The translations under genes were made by a program, and so were the position numbers. A stretch of DNA of 64,000 bases from Deltaproteobacteria bacterium. GTDB lineage: Bacteria > Myxococcota > Myxococcia > SLRQ01. The DNA is taken from positions 40,834 to 104,833 of the forward strand of contig SLRQ01000058.1 in assembly GCA_007130885.1 (NCBI GenBank). The letters are read 5' to 3'. Within the stretch, counting starts at the first letter, position 1; each line of letters starts with the position of its first letter. Of the stretch, positions 34,971-43,746 are shown piece by piece. The notes below the pieces were generated by a model, which saw only the letters and a list, made by a program, of their open reading frames with translations, searched no databases and was not told the origin of the DNA.

Positions 34971-36893
34971 ATGCCCAAGACAGCCGAAACAATCGAGAGA
35001 CCAAGCAAGGAAGCCGACATGGGACCGGCTCTCCGAAGCTTCTTCGATCAGTCGGAAACCCCGGCGGCCATATGTAATAATAATTTTGATATTGTTGCGG
35101 TGAATCGGGCGTTTTGCGAATGCCTCGACGTTGCCGACGCAGCCGTCTTGAAGAACAGAGCATTAGCGAGCTTGTTTCCCAAGGCTCCCTTCCTGGAGCC
35201 CGGCTCGGAAGACGATTTCGTTACTATGGAGCTTCCAGGTGGCGAGCCTGCTATAGTAAACATGTCGCCTTCAGGCGAGCACCTCCTAGTGACCATTCAT
35301 GCTCGTAGCGACTACTTCGTTTCGAAAGTAAAATCAGGGGAGATCGAGAAGCACTATCGAGTTCTGGAAACCGGCCATCTTCTTTCCATAGTCATGACTG
35401 AAGAGGATCTCGTAGGCGTAACAGCTAGATGCCTCCGGGAGCTTTTCCCAGGCCGCTGTTTCGCAATTCGGGTAATCGATCCCGGCACCAAGGATTTGGT
35501 CAGCTTCTATTCGGACGGCCCTCTCATTCCAGGCGAGCACGGATTGCTGGTGATAGATGAGTCCGTCATCAGTGAGCATCATCTTCCGGACGATGCTTTA
35601 GGAGACGACAAAGTAGTCATAACAGACAGCTATCATAGAATATTCGAAGGTACCGAGTTTGGAATTGGAGTTCCTCTAGTGTCTGGAGGTCGGTTGCTTG
35701 GGCTGATCAACATAGAAGATTCAGCAGGTCAGCTTCAGGAAGCAGACTTTGACAAACGATTACTGAACTCGCTTGCCGATCAGCTCTCTACCGCCTTGGC
35801 AAATGCAAGGTTGCTGCGAGAATCCCGATATCTCAAAAATTATCTTGAAAAGGTCATAGACAACGCCAATGCTCTTATATTGGTCATAGATAGGCAGGAG
35901 CGCCTATCCATGTTCAACAAGGCTTTCCAAGAGTTGACCGGTCTTGCTCGAGATGCAGCAATAGGTTCGAAGGTTCAAGATGTCTTTGTTCCCGAGGATA
36001 GGGCCGAGATTTCGCGTGTGGTTGAGAAGGCGAGTAAGGGCGTATCCACCAGCAACATCGAGGCGTCGGTCATAAGGCAGGATGGAAGACACGTTAGGGT
36101 GGCCTTCAACACCGCCACCGTCTTCAATTCCGACGGGCGAATCGAGAGCGTAATAGCTATAGGCAATGATTTGACGCGGCTTTGGGATCTCGAGCGTCGA
36201 GTGATACAGGCCGAGAAGCTTGCAAGTGTGGGACAGCTCTCAGCCGCGGTGATTCACGAGCTCAACAATCCCCTCACCAGTATCGCTGTATACGCCGAGT
36301 ATATTCGCGAGCGTCTCTCGCAGGTAGGAACGGATCGGGATGTGGATCGCGCGACACGTATACTAGAGTCCACTGATCGTATTATGAAGTTCACCAAGAA
36401 CCTCATCGCTTATGCGCGTCCCTCCGATGATCGCATGGCACGCCTCGATCTTCGTCAGGTCATAGAGCAGTCATGTCGGCTATGCGAGCATGTCATGAAG
36501 GACAGTAACGCCGCGTTTAATCTGGAATGGAACGATGAGATTCCTCGCGTCATGGGGAATCTAGGAAAACTGCAGCAAGTTTTCATCAATCTCCTCACAA
36601 ATGCGTGTCACGCAGTTGATAAGGGAGGTTCCATCACTGTCAACGGGATCTCGGTCGACGACAAGGTTGAGGTTCGCGTGAAGGATGATGGGCAAGGAAT
36701 GACGCCCGACGTGAGTAAACGCATTTTTGAACCGTTCTTCAGCACTAAACCGGCCGGTCGCGGTACGGGGCTGGGTTTGCCGATCGTTCAAGAAATCATA
36801 CGGCGTCACGGCGGTACCATCGGGGTGAGCAGTAAACCGGGAGAAGGCACGGAGTTTTTGATTCGGTTATCAAAGTCTCCGGAGGATGACTGA
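34971..36893 (+). CDS. PAS-GAF-PAS sensor histidine kinase
   Basis: This 640-residue soluble kinase has an N-terminal PAS-like domain (residues 20-120), a GAF domain (130-285), a second PAS domain with VIDNANALILVIDRQERLSMF (295-410) and the DHp H box AAVIHELNNPLTSIAVYAEY near residue 425. A complete ATPase domain follows: N box FINLLTNACHAVD, G1 DDGQGM and GTGLGLPIVQEI. The absence of membrane segments implies a cytoplasmic signal. Its input layout resembles the upstream DHp protein and the pair is probably co-expressed (9-base gap). No cognate DNA-binding regulator is adjacent, so output may go to the receivers in this cluster. Confidence 0.93.
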   Translation: MPKTAETIERPSKEADMGPALRSFFDQSETPAAICNNNFDIVAVNRAFCECLDVADAAVLKNRALASLFPKAPFLEPGSEDDFVTMELPGGEPAIVNMSPSGEHLLVTIHARSDYFVSKVKSGEIEKHYRVLETGHLLSIVMTEEDLVGVTARCLRELFPGRCFAIRVIDPGTKDLVSFYSDGPLIPGEHGLLVIDESVISEHHLPDDALGDDKVVITDSYHRIFEGTEFGIGVPLVSGGRLLGLINIEDSAGQLQEADFDKRLLNSLADQLSTALANARLLRESRYLKNYLEKVIDNANALILVIDRQERLSMFNKAFQELTGLARDAAIGSKVQDVFVPEDRAEISRVVEKASKGVSTSNIEASVIRQDGRHVRVAFNTATVFNSDGRIESVIAIGNDLTRLWDLERRVIQAEKLASVGQLSAAVIHELNNPLTSIAVYAEYIRERLSQVGTDRDVDRATRILESTDRIMKFTKNLIAYARPSDDRMARLDLRQVIEQSCRLCEHVMKDSNAAFNLEWNDEIPRVMGNLGKLQQVFINLLTNACHAVDKGGSITVNGISVDDKVEVRVKDDGQGMTPDVSKRIFEPFFSTKPAGRGTGLGLPIVQEIIRRHGGTIGVSSKPGEGTEFLIRLSKSPEDD

Positions 36894-36905
36894 AGGGCCA
36901 GTTAC

Positions 36906-37400
36906 GTGAACGCGCCAAAGCGAATAGTTTCCGGTGGGCAAACAGGCGCCGATAGGGGTGGATTGGAGGCGGCCTTGCGGCTCGGCATACCGCATGGGGG
37001 ATGGTGCCCGCTGAATCGTCGCGCGGAGGACGGACGGATTCCATCTAGGTTCGTAATGCAGGAGGTTTCCTCCGAGATTTATGCTGTACGGACGCGATGG
37101 AACGTACGAGACAGTGATGCCACGGTGGTGTTTACCAGGGGTGCACCGACCGGCGGTAGCGCGCTAACCCTCGATATAGCGCGGAAGATGGGACGGCCGG
37201 TGCTTCATCTCGACCTACATCGACTGGATCTGACGAGTGCCATCGAGGCCCTCGAGAGGTGGCTCCTCGAGAGCAGGCCCAGTATTCTCAATGTGGCGGG
37301 GAGCCGAGAGAGTCAGGCGCCGGGAATTGAGGAACAGGTCAGGAGCGTACTTATGAAGGCTGTTGAGTATTTACTCGACGCTGATGACCCTATGTCGTAG
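36906..37400 (+). CDS. Putative molybdenum carrier (SLOG-like fold)
   Basis: This 164-residue protein opens with RIVSGGQTGADRGGLEAAL, the glycine-rich nucleotide-binding signature of the MoCo-carrier branch of the LOG/SLOG superfamily. Further family motifs are HGGWCPLNRRAEDG and VVFTRGAPTGGSALTLDIA. Proteins of this kind are annotated as molybdenum cofactor carriers on structural grounds, but most bind nucleotide-like ligands and the role here is unproven. It starts with GTG at 36906, 12 bases after the kinase gene, and ends 11 bases before yajQ. Confidence 0.75.
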   Translation: MNAPKRIVSGGQTGADRGGLEAALRLGIPHGGWCPLNRRAEDGRIPSRFVMQEVSSEIYAVRTRWNVRDSDATVVFTRGAPTGGSALTLDIARKMGRPVLHLDLHRLDLTSAIEALERWLLESRPSILNVAGSRESQAPGIEEQVRSVLMKAVEYLLDADDPMS

Positions 37401-37411
37401 ATTGCCGTGCC

Positions 37412-37897
37412 ATGCCTTCATTCGACATTGTAAGCGAAATAGATCGCCACGAACTCGACAACGCGGTCAATCAAGCCCGTAAGGAGATTGCCCAGCGGTT
37501 CGATTTCAAGGGTACTGGAACGAATGTGGAGGTTTCGGACGATTCCATAGTCTTGCGTTCCGAGACAGAAGGTCGTGTCGAGGCCGCTTGGGACGTAGTG
37601 ACGTCCCGGCTCGTTCGGCGTGGCCTGCCCTTGGAGGCTTTCAGGCGGGGGAATCCACAGCCTGCCGGTGGCAAGACGATTAGGCAGGATGTGGAGATAC
37701 AGGTGGGCATTCCCATCGAAAAGGCCAGGGAGATCGTGAAGCTAATCAAGGGCACCAAGAGCAAGGTGCAGGTCTCCATCCAAGGCGATCGGCTGCGCGT
37801 CAGCGGAAAAAAGAAGGACGATCTTCAGCAAGCCATCTCCACCGTGAAGGAAGCCGAGCTAGGGATCGCCATGCAGTTTACGAACTATCGGGATTAG
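37412..37897 (+). CDS. yajQ: YajQ-family nucleotide-binding protein
   Basis: This 161-residue protein matches YajQ end to end: MPSFDIVSEIDRHELDNAVN, QRFDFKGTG, a middle IQVGIPIEKAREIVKLIKG and the terminus AMQFTNYRD. The fold has two ferredoxin-like domains. Some homologues bind cyclic di-GMP and act with transcription factors, while others bind tRNA or GTP; which applies here is unknown. It sits between the molybdenum-carrier-like gene and rimO, two bases before the latter. Confidence 0.95.
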   Translation: MPSFDIVSEIDRHELDNAVNQARKEIAQRFDFKGTGTNVEVSDDSIVLRSETEGRVEAAWDVVTSRLVRRGLPLEAFRRGNPQPAGGKTIRQDVEIQVGIPIEKAREIVKLIKGTKSKVQVSIQGDRLRVSGKKKDDLQQAISTVKEAELGIAMQFTNYRD

Positions 37898-37899
37898 AG

Positions 37900-39372
37900 G
37901 TGGCGGAGAAGGATACCCGGTCGGTTTTTTTGCTTTCTCTGGGGTGCCCCAAGAACCGGGTGGACTCGGAGACGATGTTGGGAGAGCTCCTTCAACGTGG
38001 GGTTTCTCTTGCACCGAGCCCTGAAGCCGCGGATCTCATGGTGGTCAATACCTGCGCTTTCATAGGGCCGGCAAAGGAGGAGTCCATCGAGGCTATTCTG
38101 GAGCTCGTCCGTCAAAAGGAGTCCACGGGTGGCAGGCTGATTGTTGCTGGATGTTTGGCGCAGAGATACGGAAGCGAATTACTGGACGAGATACCCGAGA
38201 TAGACCAGATCATCGGAACTGGAGGCGTCGGAGAAGTCGCCAGGGCGGCATCTTCTCTCTCGATGGAATCTTCGACGGAGGCACTTCCTCGATTGTTTAC
38301 TCCGCCTCTCGGTCAAGGAGACGGAGCCTTCGGGACACGTGTTCGAAGCACACGTGGGGGCTCGGCCTACCTCAAGATCGCGGATGGTTGCGACAATAGG
38401 TGTGCGTTTTGTGTAATCCCCTCGATTCGAGGTCCGCAGAGATCAAGACCGATCGAGTATCTTATCGAGGAAGCAAGCGCGCTGATTGACGGCGGAGTCA
38501 GGGAGCTGAATCTCATAGCACAGGATCTCTCGGCTTATGGGCGTGATCTCGAGAAAAAACCCCATCTGGCGGATCTTCTCGACCAGCTCTCCGGCCTCGA
38601 TGGTCTACGCTGGATTCGAATGCTCTACGCCTATCCGCGGCCCATGCCACCCCGCTTTTTCGACGTCTGGGGTAGTCGTGAGAACATCCTGCCCTATCTC
38701 GACATACCTCTCCAGCACGCATCGGATAGAATGCTTCGACTCATGCGTCGCGGCCCGGATACGGCTTTTGTACGTCGTCATCTCGAAGACATTCGAAGCC
38801 GTTTGGCTGATAGCCATCGAGACTTGTTCGTTCGGACGACATTTCTAGTGGGTCATCCTGGTGAGACCGTCGATGATTTCAAGCTGCTTCGAGATTTCTT
38901 GGAAGAGATGCGCTTCGAGAGGGTGGGCGTGTTCGTTTATTCCGACGAGGAGGGAACACCGGCTTACGAGATGGACGCCAAGGTGCCGCCCGAGGTTGCG
39001 GAAGAACGGCGAGCAGAGTTGATGGCTCTTCAGCAGAATATCAGCGCAGCTCACCAGATGACTCTGGTAGGTAGCCGCATGGAGGTCCTTGTAGAGGGTG
39101 CCAGCGAAAAGAGCGATATGGTTCTTCAGGGTCGTCACGCGGGTCAGGCACCGGAGGTCGACGGCGTCGTCTATTTGGAGCAGGGTTGCGCGGCTCCTGG
39201 TGATATGGTTGATGTCGAGATTCATAGAGCCCATGAGTACGATCTAGTCGGTAGGATCCTTCGGGTTACTTCCAAAGCCGCCGAGCCCGTCGGAACACTG
39301 TTCGATTCGGAACTCCCGTTGATCCGCGCGGGCGCCACGCTCCGGGTGGACCCTTCGAAGGTTGGCCGATGA
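37900..39372 (+). CDS. rimO: Ribosomal protein S12 methylthiotransferase RimO
   Basis: RimO is a radical SAM enzyme that methylthiolates an Asp of ribosomal protein S12. The N-terminal UPF0004 domain has LLSLGCPKNRVDSE and cysteines in VVNTCAF and VAGCLAQRY that hold the auxiliary cluster. The radical SAM motif is CDNRCAFC in KIADGCDNRCAFCVIPSIRG (near residue 166). A C-terminal TRAM domain follows from about 385. At 490 residues it is somewhat long, with a tail of about 35 residues beyond TRAM. The LSLGCPKN form separates RimO from MiaB. It starts with GTG two bases after yajQ and overlaps nagZ by four bases. Confidence 0.95.
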   Translation: MAEKDTRSVFLLSLGCPKNRVDSETMLGELLQRGVSLAPSPEAADLMVVNTCAFIGPAKEESIEAILELVRQKESTGGRLIVAGCLAQRYGSELLDEIPEIDQIIGTGGVGEVARAASSLSMESSTEALPRLFTPPLGQGDGAFGTRVRSTRGGSAYLKIADGCDNRCAFCVIPSIRGPQRSRPIEYLIEEASALIDGGVRELNLIAQDLSAYGRDLEKKPHLADLLDQLSGLDGLRWIRMLYAYPRPMPPRFFDVWGSRENILPYLDIPLQHASDRMLRLMRRGPDTAFVRRHLEDIRSRLADSHRDLFVRTTFLVGHPGETVDDFKLLRDFLEEMRFERVGVFVYSDEEGTPAYEMDAKVPPEVAEERRAELMALQQNISAAHQMTLVGSRMEVLVEGASEKSDMVLQGRHAGQAPEVDGVVYLEQGCAAPGDMVDVEIHRAHEYDLVGRILRVTSKAAEPVGTLFDSELPLIRAGATLRVDPSKVGR

Positions 39373-40478
39373 GCACAGGGAGCAAAAAGCTGCGTGAGAT
39401 GGCGGCTCGGTGCCTCATGCTGGGCTTCGAGGGGTTCGAACCGCCGCCGGATGCCCTACGCTTGTTGGCCGCGGGCGCGGGAGGGGTGATTCTCTTCAGC
39501 CGAAACGTATATTCGGCTGGGCAGGTTCGTTCTCTTACACGCCGGATTAGGTCCGAGGCTGCAGCTCCCGTTCTCGTGTCGGTCGATCAAGAAGGAGGTC
39601 GGGTCGCTCGGCTGCGAGGTATCGCTACCGACCTCCCGGCAATGCGAGAGGTAGGTCTACACGGAGAAGAGGCGGCGGGTAACGTGGGGAGACTATTGGG
39701 CCTCGAGCTGTCGGCGTTGGGCTTCGACATTGCTCTCTCTCCGGTTGCGGACGTTGACACCAACCCCAACAACCCGGTGATAGGTGACCGCTCCTTCTCG
39801 TCGGATCCTGGGGAGGCTGCACGTCTCACGGTTGCGTTCGTTTCCGCGCTCCAGCAGGCCGGCATAGGTGGTTGTGCAAAGCATTTCCCAGGTCATGGTG
39901 ATACCTCGGTCGACAGCCATGTCGGCCTTCCCATCGTTCGGCACGATCTTGACCGGCTCGAGAGAGTGGAGCTGTTGCCTTTTTCAGAGTTGGCTCGGGC
40001 CGGCGTGGCCATGATGATGACCGCGCACATAAGGGTCGATAGTGTGGATGATAGGGTGCCGGCTACATTGAGCCGGCCGGTGCTCGATGTCTTGCGAGGC
40101 AGGTTAGGCTACCGGGGCGTCGTTTTGACCGACGATCTCGAGATGGCCGCGATTTCTGGGCGGTATGATACAGGAGATGCGGCGGTTCAGGCGCTGAATG
40201 CAGGCTGTGACATGGTCTTGGTCTGTCACCGTTCGGATCGACAAGAACGCGTCATCGAAGCTGTAACGGAGGCGGTGGAGTCGGGCCGGCTCCCAAGGTC
40301 ACGGCTCGAGCAATGCGTTCGCCGGATCGGAGATCTTTCACGCCGCTTTGCTCCTGGTCGCTCCCGGCCGGACTGGAGGGTGGTACTCCGCAGCCGCGAG
40401 CACTTGGATTTGGCCGCCGCCCTCACATTGTCGTCGCCGGTTCCTACCGGGGGCTCGGATCCCACCGCTCTACCTTGA
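39369..40478 (+). CDS. nagZ: Beta-N-acetylhexosaminidase NagZ-like (GH3)
   Basis: This 369-residue GH3 enzyme would remove N-acetylglucosamine from muropeptides during cell-wall recycling. Motifs are GVILFSRNVYSAGQV, VSVDQEGGRVARLRG, the catalytic His/Asp loop KHFPGHGDTSVDSH near residue 178, and the nucleophile Asp in VVLTDDLEMAAI near residue 255. There is no signal peptide, consistent with cytoplasmic NagZ. The stretch after residue 320 is a variable tail. Its start overlaps the rimO stop (ATGA). Confidence 0.93.
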   Translation: MSTGSKKLREMAARCLMLGFEGFEPPPDALRLLAAGAGGVILFSRNVYSAGQVRSLTRRIRSEAAAPVLVSVDQEGGRVARLRGIATDLPAMREVGLHGEEAAGNVGRLLGLELSALGFDIALSPVADVDTNPNNPVIGDRSFSSDPGEAARLTVAFVSALQQAGIGGCAKHFPGHGDTSVDSHVGLPIVRHDLDRLERVELLPFSELARAGVAMMMTAHIRVDSVDDRVPATLSRPVLDVLRGRLGYRGVVLTDDLEMAAISGRYDTGDAAVQALNAGCDMVLVCHRSDRQERVIEAVTEAVESGRLPRSRLEQCVRRIGDLSRRFAPGRSRPDWRVVLRSREHLDLAAALTLSSPVPTGGSDPTALP

Positions 40479-40587
40479 TCGAGCAAGAGGGTTCCTTACC
40501 GGCCACTACCGGCTCGAGTAGTCAGGTTGTACACAGCGGCTTCCAGTGGATGAGAAGACCTGGCAAACTAACCAAGAGGGAGTCTTC

Positions 40588-40929
40588 ATGAAAGCGCTGG
40601 CACTGATTTTCTCGATTCTTCTTGGTTTGCTGGGGCTTGTGTTCGTGGCGGGACACCAGGGTCAGACTATGCGAATAGTGGCTGGGATCATTCTGCTTGG
40701 CGCCGCCGCCGCATTCACTCTCGTGGTGCGAATGAAGCCCGAGGTGCATCAGCAACGAATAGTGCAGAAGCTGGACCTTAGCGGCGACGTCTCTCTCGAG
40801 AAGATGAAGTGCAAGCAGTGCGGTGGAAAGCTTTCCGGGGACTCCGTCAGCATAGAGGCCGGAGCAGTGTTGGTCTCATGCCCGTACTGCAATACGAGCT
40901 ACCACTTGGAAGAGGCTCCAAAGTGGTAG
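40588..40929 (+). CDS. Small membrane protein with zinc ribbon
   Basis: This 113-residue protein has two adjacent membrane segments (LALIFSILLGLLGLVFVAG and MRIVAGIILLGAAAAFTLVV) and a cytoplasmic or periplasmic zinc-ribbon-like end with CKQC and CPYC pairs 25 residues apart. It is the first gene of the radical SAM operon: its stop overlaps the start of the radical SAM gene by seven bases. GAGGGAG precedes the ATG at 40588, supporting this start over an in-frame ATG at 40546. It could dock the modifying enzymes at the membrane, which is inference from its position. Confidence 0.7.
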   Translation: MKALALIFSILLGLLGLVFVAGHQGQTMRIVAGIILLGAAAAFTLVVRMKPEVHQQRIVQKLDLSGDVSLEKMKCKQCGGKLSGDSVSIEAGAVLVSCPYCNTSYHLEEAPKW

Positions 40930-42449
40930 CCGGAGCCATCGCCGATGAGCTTCGCGCCGCCGGCCGGCTCATGGGACTTTGCCGGGATAAACTTTCAGCG
41001 ATCGGCCCTGAGCGTGGGCTTTATGCGTACCATATCGAGCGACACGGTGGCTTGTGTCGAGTTCATCTTCGCATTCAGGACGATGGGACCGGGGTACTTT
41101 TCGTGGATGTATCGGAGGCGGTCCATCTTTCCGAAACCGCGGTGGAGCTTGCCTGGTTGGTGCTCGAGGGTGCGAATGAGGCAGAAGCAAGACGGTGGCT
41201 GGCACGTCGCTATCGAGGCGCTCGAAGAGCCCAGGTGCGAATGCACTACCGGTTCATGTTGGAAACCATTGACCGGCTGACGGATCCACGATCGGCTTGT
41301 AGAGTCTGCTCGACGGATTTGTCCAAGATACCTCTCTTTTCCGCTCGCCCGTCGGCGCCATATAAGGCTGATCTGGCTCTTACCTACAAGTGCGACAACG
41401 GCTGCCCTCACTGCTACAACGAGAAAGATCGTTTCGGTATCGAGCAATCACCCGCCACGGAATGGAAGCGGGTGGTCGAAGTGCTGAAAGACGCCGGGGT
41501 CCCCCAGGTGATACTGACGGGGGGAGAGCCGACTATCCATCCCGGACTCGTCGACATCGTTGCCCATGCCACTGGAGCGGGATTGATCTGCGGTATGAAC
41601 ACCAACGGACGTAGGTTGGGCCGCGGCGCGTACATGGAAGATCTTGCTGCCGCGGGGCTCGACCACGTGCAGGTCACTTTGCAGTCCCATCGCGGCGAGA
41701 TACACGATGCGATGGTGGGTGCGCCGGCTTTCGAGCAGACGGTGCGGGGCATCGAGGCTGCTGTCGGGAGCGGCGTCCATGTGATTACCAACACGACCTT
41801 GACCCGTGTCAACTACCGTGACGCCGAGCAGGTCGTTCGCTTCGCGCATTCCATGGGGCTGCGATGCCTTGCCATGAACGGGCTCATACATTCCGGCGGT
41901 GGGGGGGCTAACCCCGACGAGCTTTCCCTGGAGGCCCTGCCTGCTATCCTTGCGAGAACCAGGGACGTAGCATCCGAGCTGGGCATGCGGTTCCTTTGGT
42001 ACACGGTCACGGAGCACTGCCGCATGTCACCACTGGAACTCGATCTTGGCGTCAAACGATGTAATGCCGGGGAGTATTCGATATGCATCGAGCCGAACGG
42101 AGATGTGCTCCCTTGCCAGAGCTACTATGCCGTTGCGGGCAACATCCTTCGCGACCCGTGGGAGCAAATCTGGAAAGGGGATCTCCTTCAGGGCATTCGC
42201 GAGCGAACGGACAACCCTCGAGCCGCGGGGCTTCCGGAGAGGTGTTGGGATTGCCCTGACTTGCAGGTATGTGCGGGAGGCTGCCCCTTGGCACGCAAAG
42301 CTTCGAGATCCCGGCTTTCCATCTGCGAAAGGTTCGCCGAGGAGCAGCATTCGAATGCAATCACGCACGGAGATGACAGACGCGGGTCAGGGGCGCCGGC
42401 CATCGACCGCAGCGATATCAATAGAACAATTAAGGATCGCCCATGTTGA
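40923..42449 (+). CDS. Radical SAM/SPASM enzyme with PqqD-like N-terminus
   Basis: This protein of about 508 residues has three parts. Residues 30-125 resemble the PqqD-like peptide-recognition (RRE) fold (LFVDVSEAVHLSETAVELA). The radical SAM core has the cluster motif CDNGCPHC (Cys157, 161, 164) and the SAM-binding LTGGEPTIHPGL. The C-terminal SPASM domain has cysteines spaced C-x2-C-x5-C-x3-C in CWDCPDLQVCAGGC, plus four others. Enzymes of this design install thioether or carbon-carbon links in peptides. The GTG at 40923 overlaps the zinc-ribbon gene by seven bases. The likely substrate is the Cys-Ala tail encoded two genes downstream. Confidence 0.88.
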   Translation: MVAGAIADELRAAGRLMGLCRDKLSAIGPERGLYAYHIERHGGLCRVHLRIQDDGTGVLFVDVSEAVHLSETAVELAWLVLEGANEAEARRWLARRYRGARRAQVRMHYRFMLETIDRLTDPRSACRVCSTDLSKIPLFSARPSAPYKADLALTYKCDNGCPHCYNEKDRFGIEQSPATEWKRVVEVLKDAGVPQVILTGGEPTIHPGLVDIVAHATGAGLICGMNTNGRRLGRGAYMEDLAAAGLDHVQVTLQSHRGEIHDAMVGAPAFEQTVRGIEAAVGSGVHVITNTTLTRVNYRDAEQVVRFAHSMGLRCLAMNGLIHSGGGGANPDELSLEALPAILARTRDVASELGMRFLWYTVTEHCRMSPLELDLGVKRCNAGEYSICIEPNGDVLPCQSYYAVAGNILRDPWEQIWKGDLLQGIRERTDNPRAAGLPERCWDCPDLQVCAGGCPLARKASRSRLSICERFAEEQHSNAITHGDDRRGSGAPAIDRSDINRTIKDRPC

Positions 42450-43744
42450 TTGACAGAATAAAGGATGCGCTGGTGCCGAGATTGGCAAGCAGTGAAAGAG
42501 GTGCGGAGCCCGGCTTGCGGCACTACGAGCGGCAGGTGGCCGACCACAATGTGCGTTATCATCTTCGTGTGGAGCCTGACGGCGCGGGGCTACTGTTAGC
42601 CAATGCCGCCGCTGCTTGCCGCCTCTCACCAAGCGGCGTGATGATAGCGGAAGGGCTGCTTTCGGGCACGACGGAAATGAAGATCAAATCTAGGGTGAGG
42701 TCCGCCTTCGCCGGATCCACCCGCGAGAAGATTCAAAACGACATGGAGCGTGTGCGGCAAGTAATAGACGACATGGCTTTCCCCGGTGGACGCTATCCCC
42801 TATTCAACCTCGATGAGCCACAGGCTACCGCAAGAGATCGGGTGCTGGGGGCGCCGCTTTCGGCCGAGATCGGTGTGGACGGAAGCGGTGATTTGAAAGC
42901 GCGAATAGACCGCCTTTGGGACGTGGCCGTGCCGCAGGTGGTGTTGATTCATCTTCCTGGAGCTCCGGCGGACAAGCTCGTGGACGGTATAGAGCGGGCG
43001 GAGGATCATGGCCTTATAGCGGGAGTGCGAGCTCCGGCCGCCGCTCTCATGGAGGAAGATCTTTTGGAGCGGCTGGCCGAGGCGGGTGTCGACCATATAG
43101 ATGCCTACTGGGCGAGCCTGGATTCACAGCACCACGATTCTCTTCTGGGAGACGGCGACCACGAGGCAGTCCGTAAAGTCTTTGAGATGTGCCAACGCCT
43201 GGAAGTCTGCCCCGTCGCCGTCATACCACTGGTTGGCGGTGGACTCGAGCACCTCGAAGCAGCAATGTCGGCTCTTCCAGAGATGGGCGTTGGGGCGGCC
43301 ACGGTGTTCTTTTTGGCGGAGGAGCGTGGCGCCAAGCGTTCCGGTGGCATAGTCGCCGAAGCGCTGCGGCAAGCAATTGCAACGGCAGAGGAGCAAGCCG
43401 ATCGTCTGGGGCTGAACCTGGTCCTTGCTCCTCCAGTGGAGCGCAACCCGGATGAGCCGCTCGCGGTGCAGGTGCGAAGGGGCCCACGAGCTGCTGGTGA
43501 GGCAGCCATTCGCGTTATGCCCGATGGTTCCGTCATACCATCGCACGGACCGCGACGCGCGGTAGGAAACCTACTTTCAGAGCCTTTCCAGGCCATATGG
43601 GAGCGCGATGCCTTCAGGCATCTTCGTGAATCAGTCGAGGCGCCCCCGGCTTGCGACGAGTGTCCTGGGCTTGCGGCATGCTCTAATGGCTGCCCCGTGG
43701 ATCCATCCGGATGGGCTCGTCTGGAAACCGCGGAGGAGGCGTAA
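42443..43744 (+). CDS. Radical-SAM-like partner without the radical SAM cysteines
   Basis: This 433-residue protein is a paralogue of the preceding radical SAM enzyme. Its first 110 residues follow the same PqqD-like pattern (LLANAAAACRLSPSGVMIAEG), the middle aligns as a TIM-barrel, and the end keeps the SPASM spacing C-x2-C-x5-C-x3-C in CDECPGLAACSNGC. Where the upstream enzyme has CDNGCPHC it reads GVDGSGDL, so the radical SAM cluster cannot form, and the SPASM cysteine before QSYY is replaced by Ser. It is probably a non-catalytic subunit that binds the substrate or an auxiliary cluster. It overlaps the enzyme gene by seven bases, with AAGGAT as ribosome site. Confidence 0.75.
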   Translation: MLIDRIKDALVPRLASSERGAEPGLRHYERQVADHNVRYHLRVEPDGAGLLLANAAAACRLSPSGVMIAEGLLSGTTEMKIKSRVRSAFAGSTREKIQNDMERVRQVIDDMAFPGGRYPLFNLDEPQATARDRVLGAPLSAEIGVDGSGDLKARIDRLWDVAVPQVVLIHLPGAPADKLVDGIERAEDHGLIAGVRAPAAALMEEDLLERLAEAGVDHIDAYWASLDSQHHDSLLGDGDHEAVRKVFEMCQRLEVCPVAVIPLVGGGLEHLEAAMSALPEMGVGAATVFFLAEERGAKRSGGIVAEALRQAIATAEEQADRLGLNLVLAPPVERNPDEPLAVQVRRGPRAAGEAAIRVMPDGSVIPSHGPRRAVGNLLSEPFQAIWERDAFRHLRESVEAPPACDECPGLAACSNGCPVDPSGWARLETAEEA

Positions 43745-43746
43745 AG

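Noticed and set aside
40479..40587. Small precursor-peptide gene upstream of the radical SAM operon
   Set aside because: No short frame with Cys-rich core and ribosome site is seen; the Cys-Ala tail of the membrane protein is a better candidate substrate.
42443..43744. Radical SAM pseudogene
   Set aside because: The frame is intact, overlaps the preceding gene and keeps its SPASM spacing, so I treat it as a functional partner.
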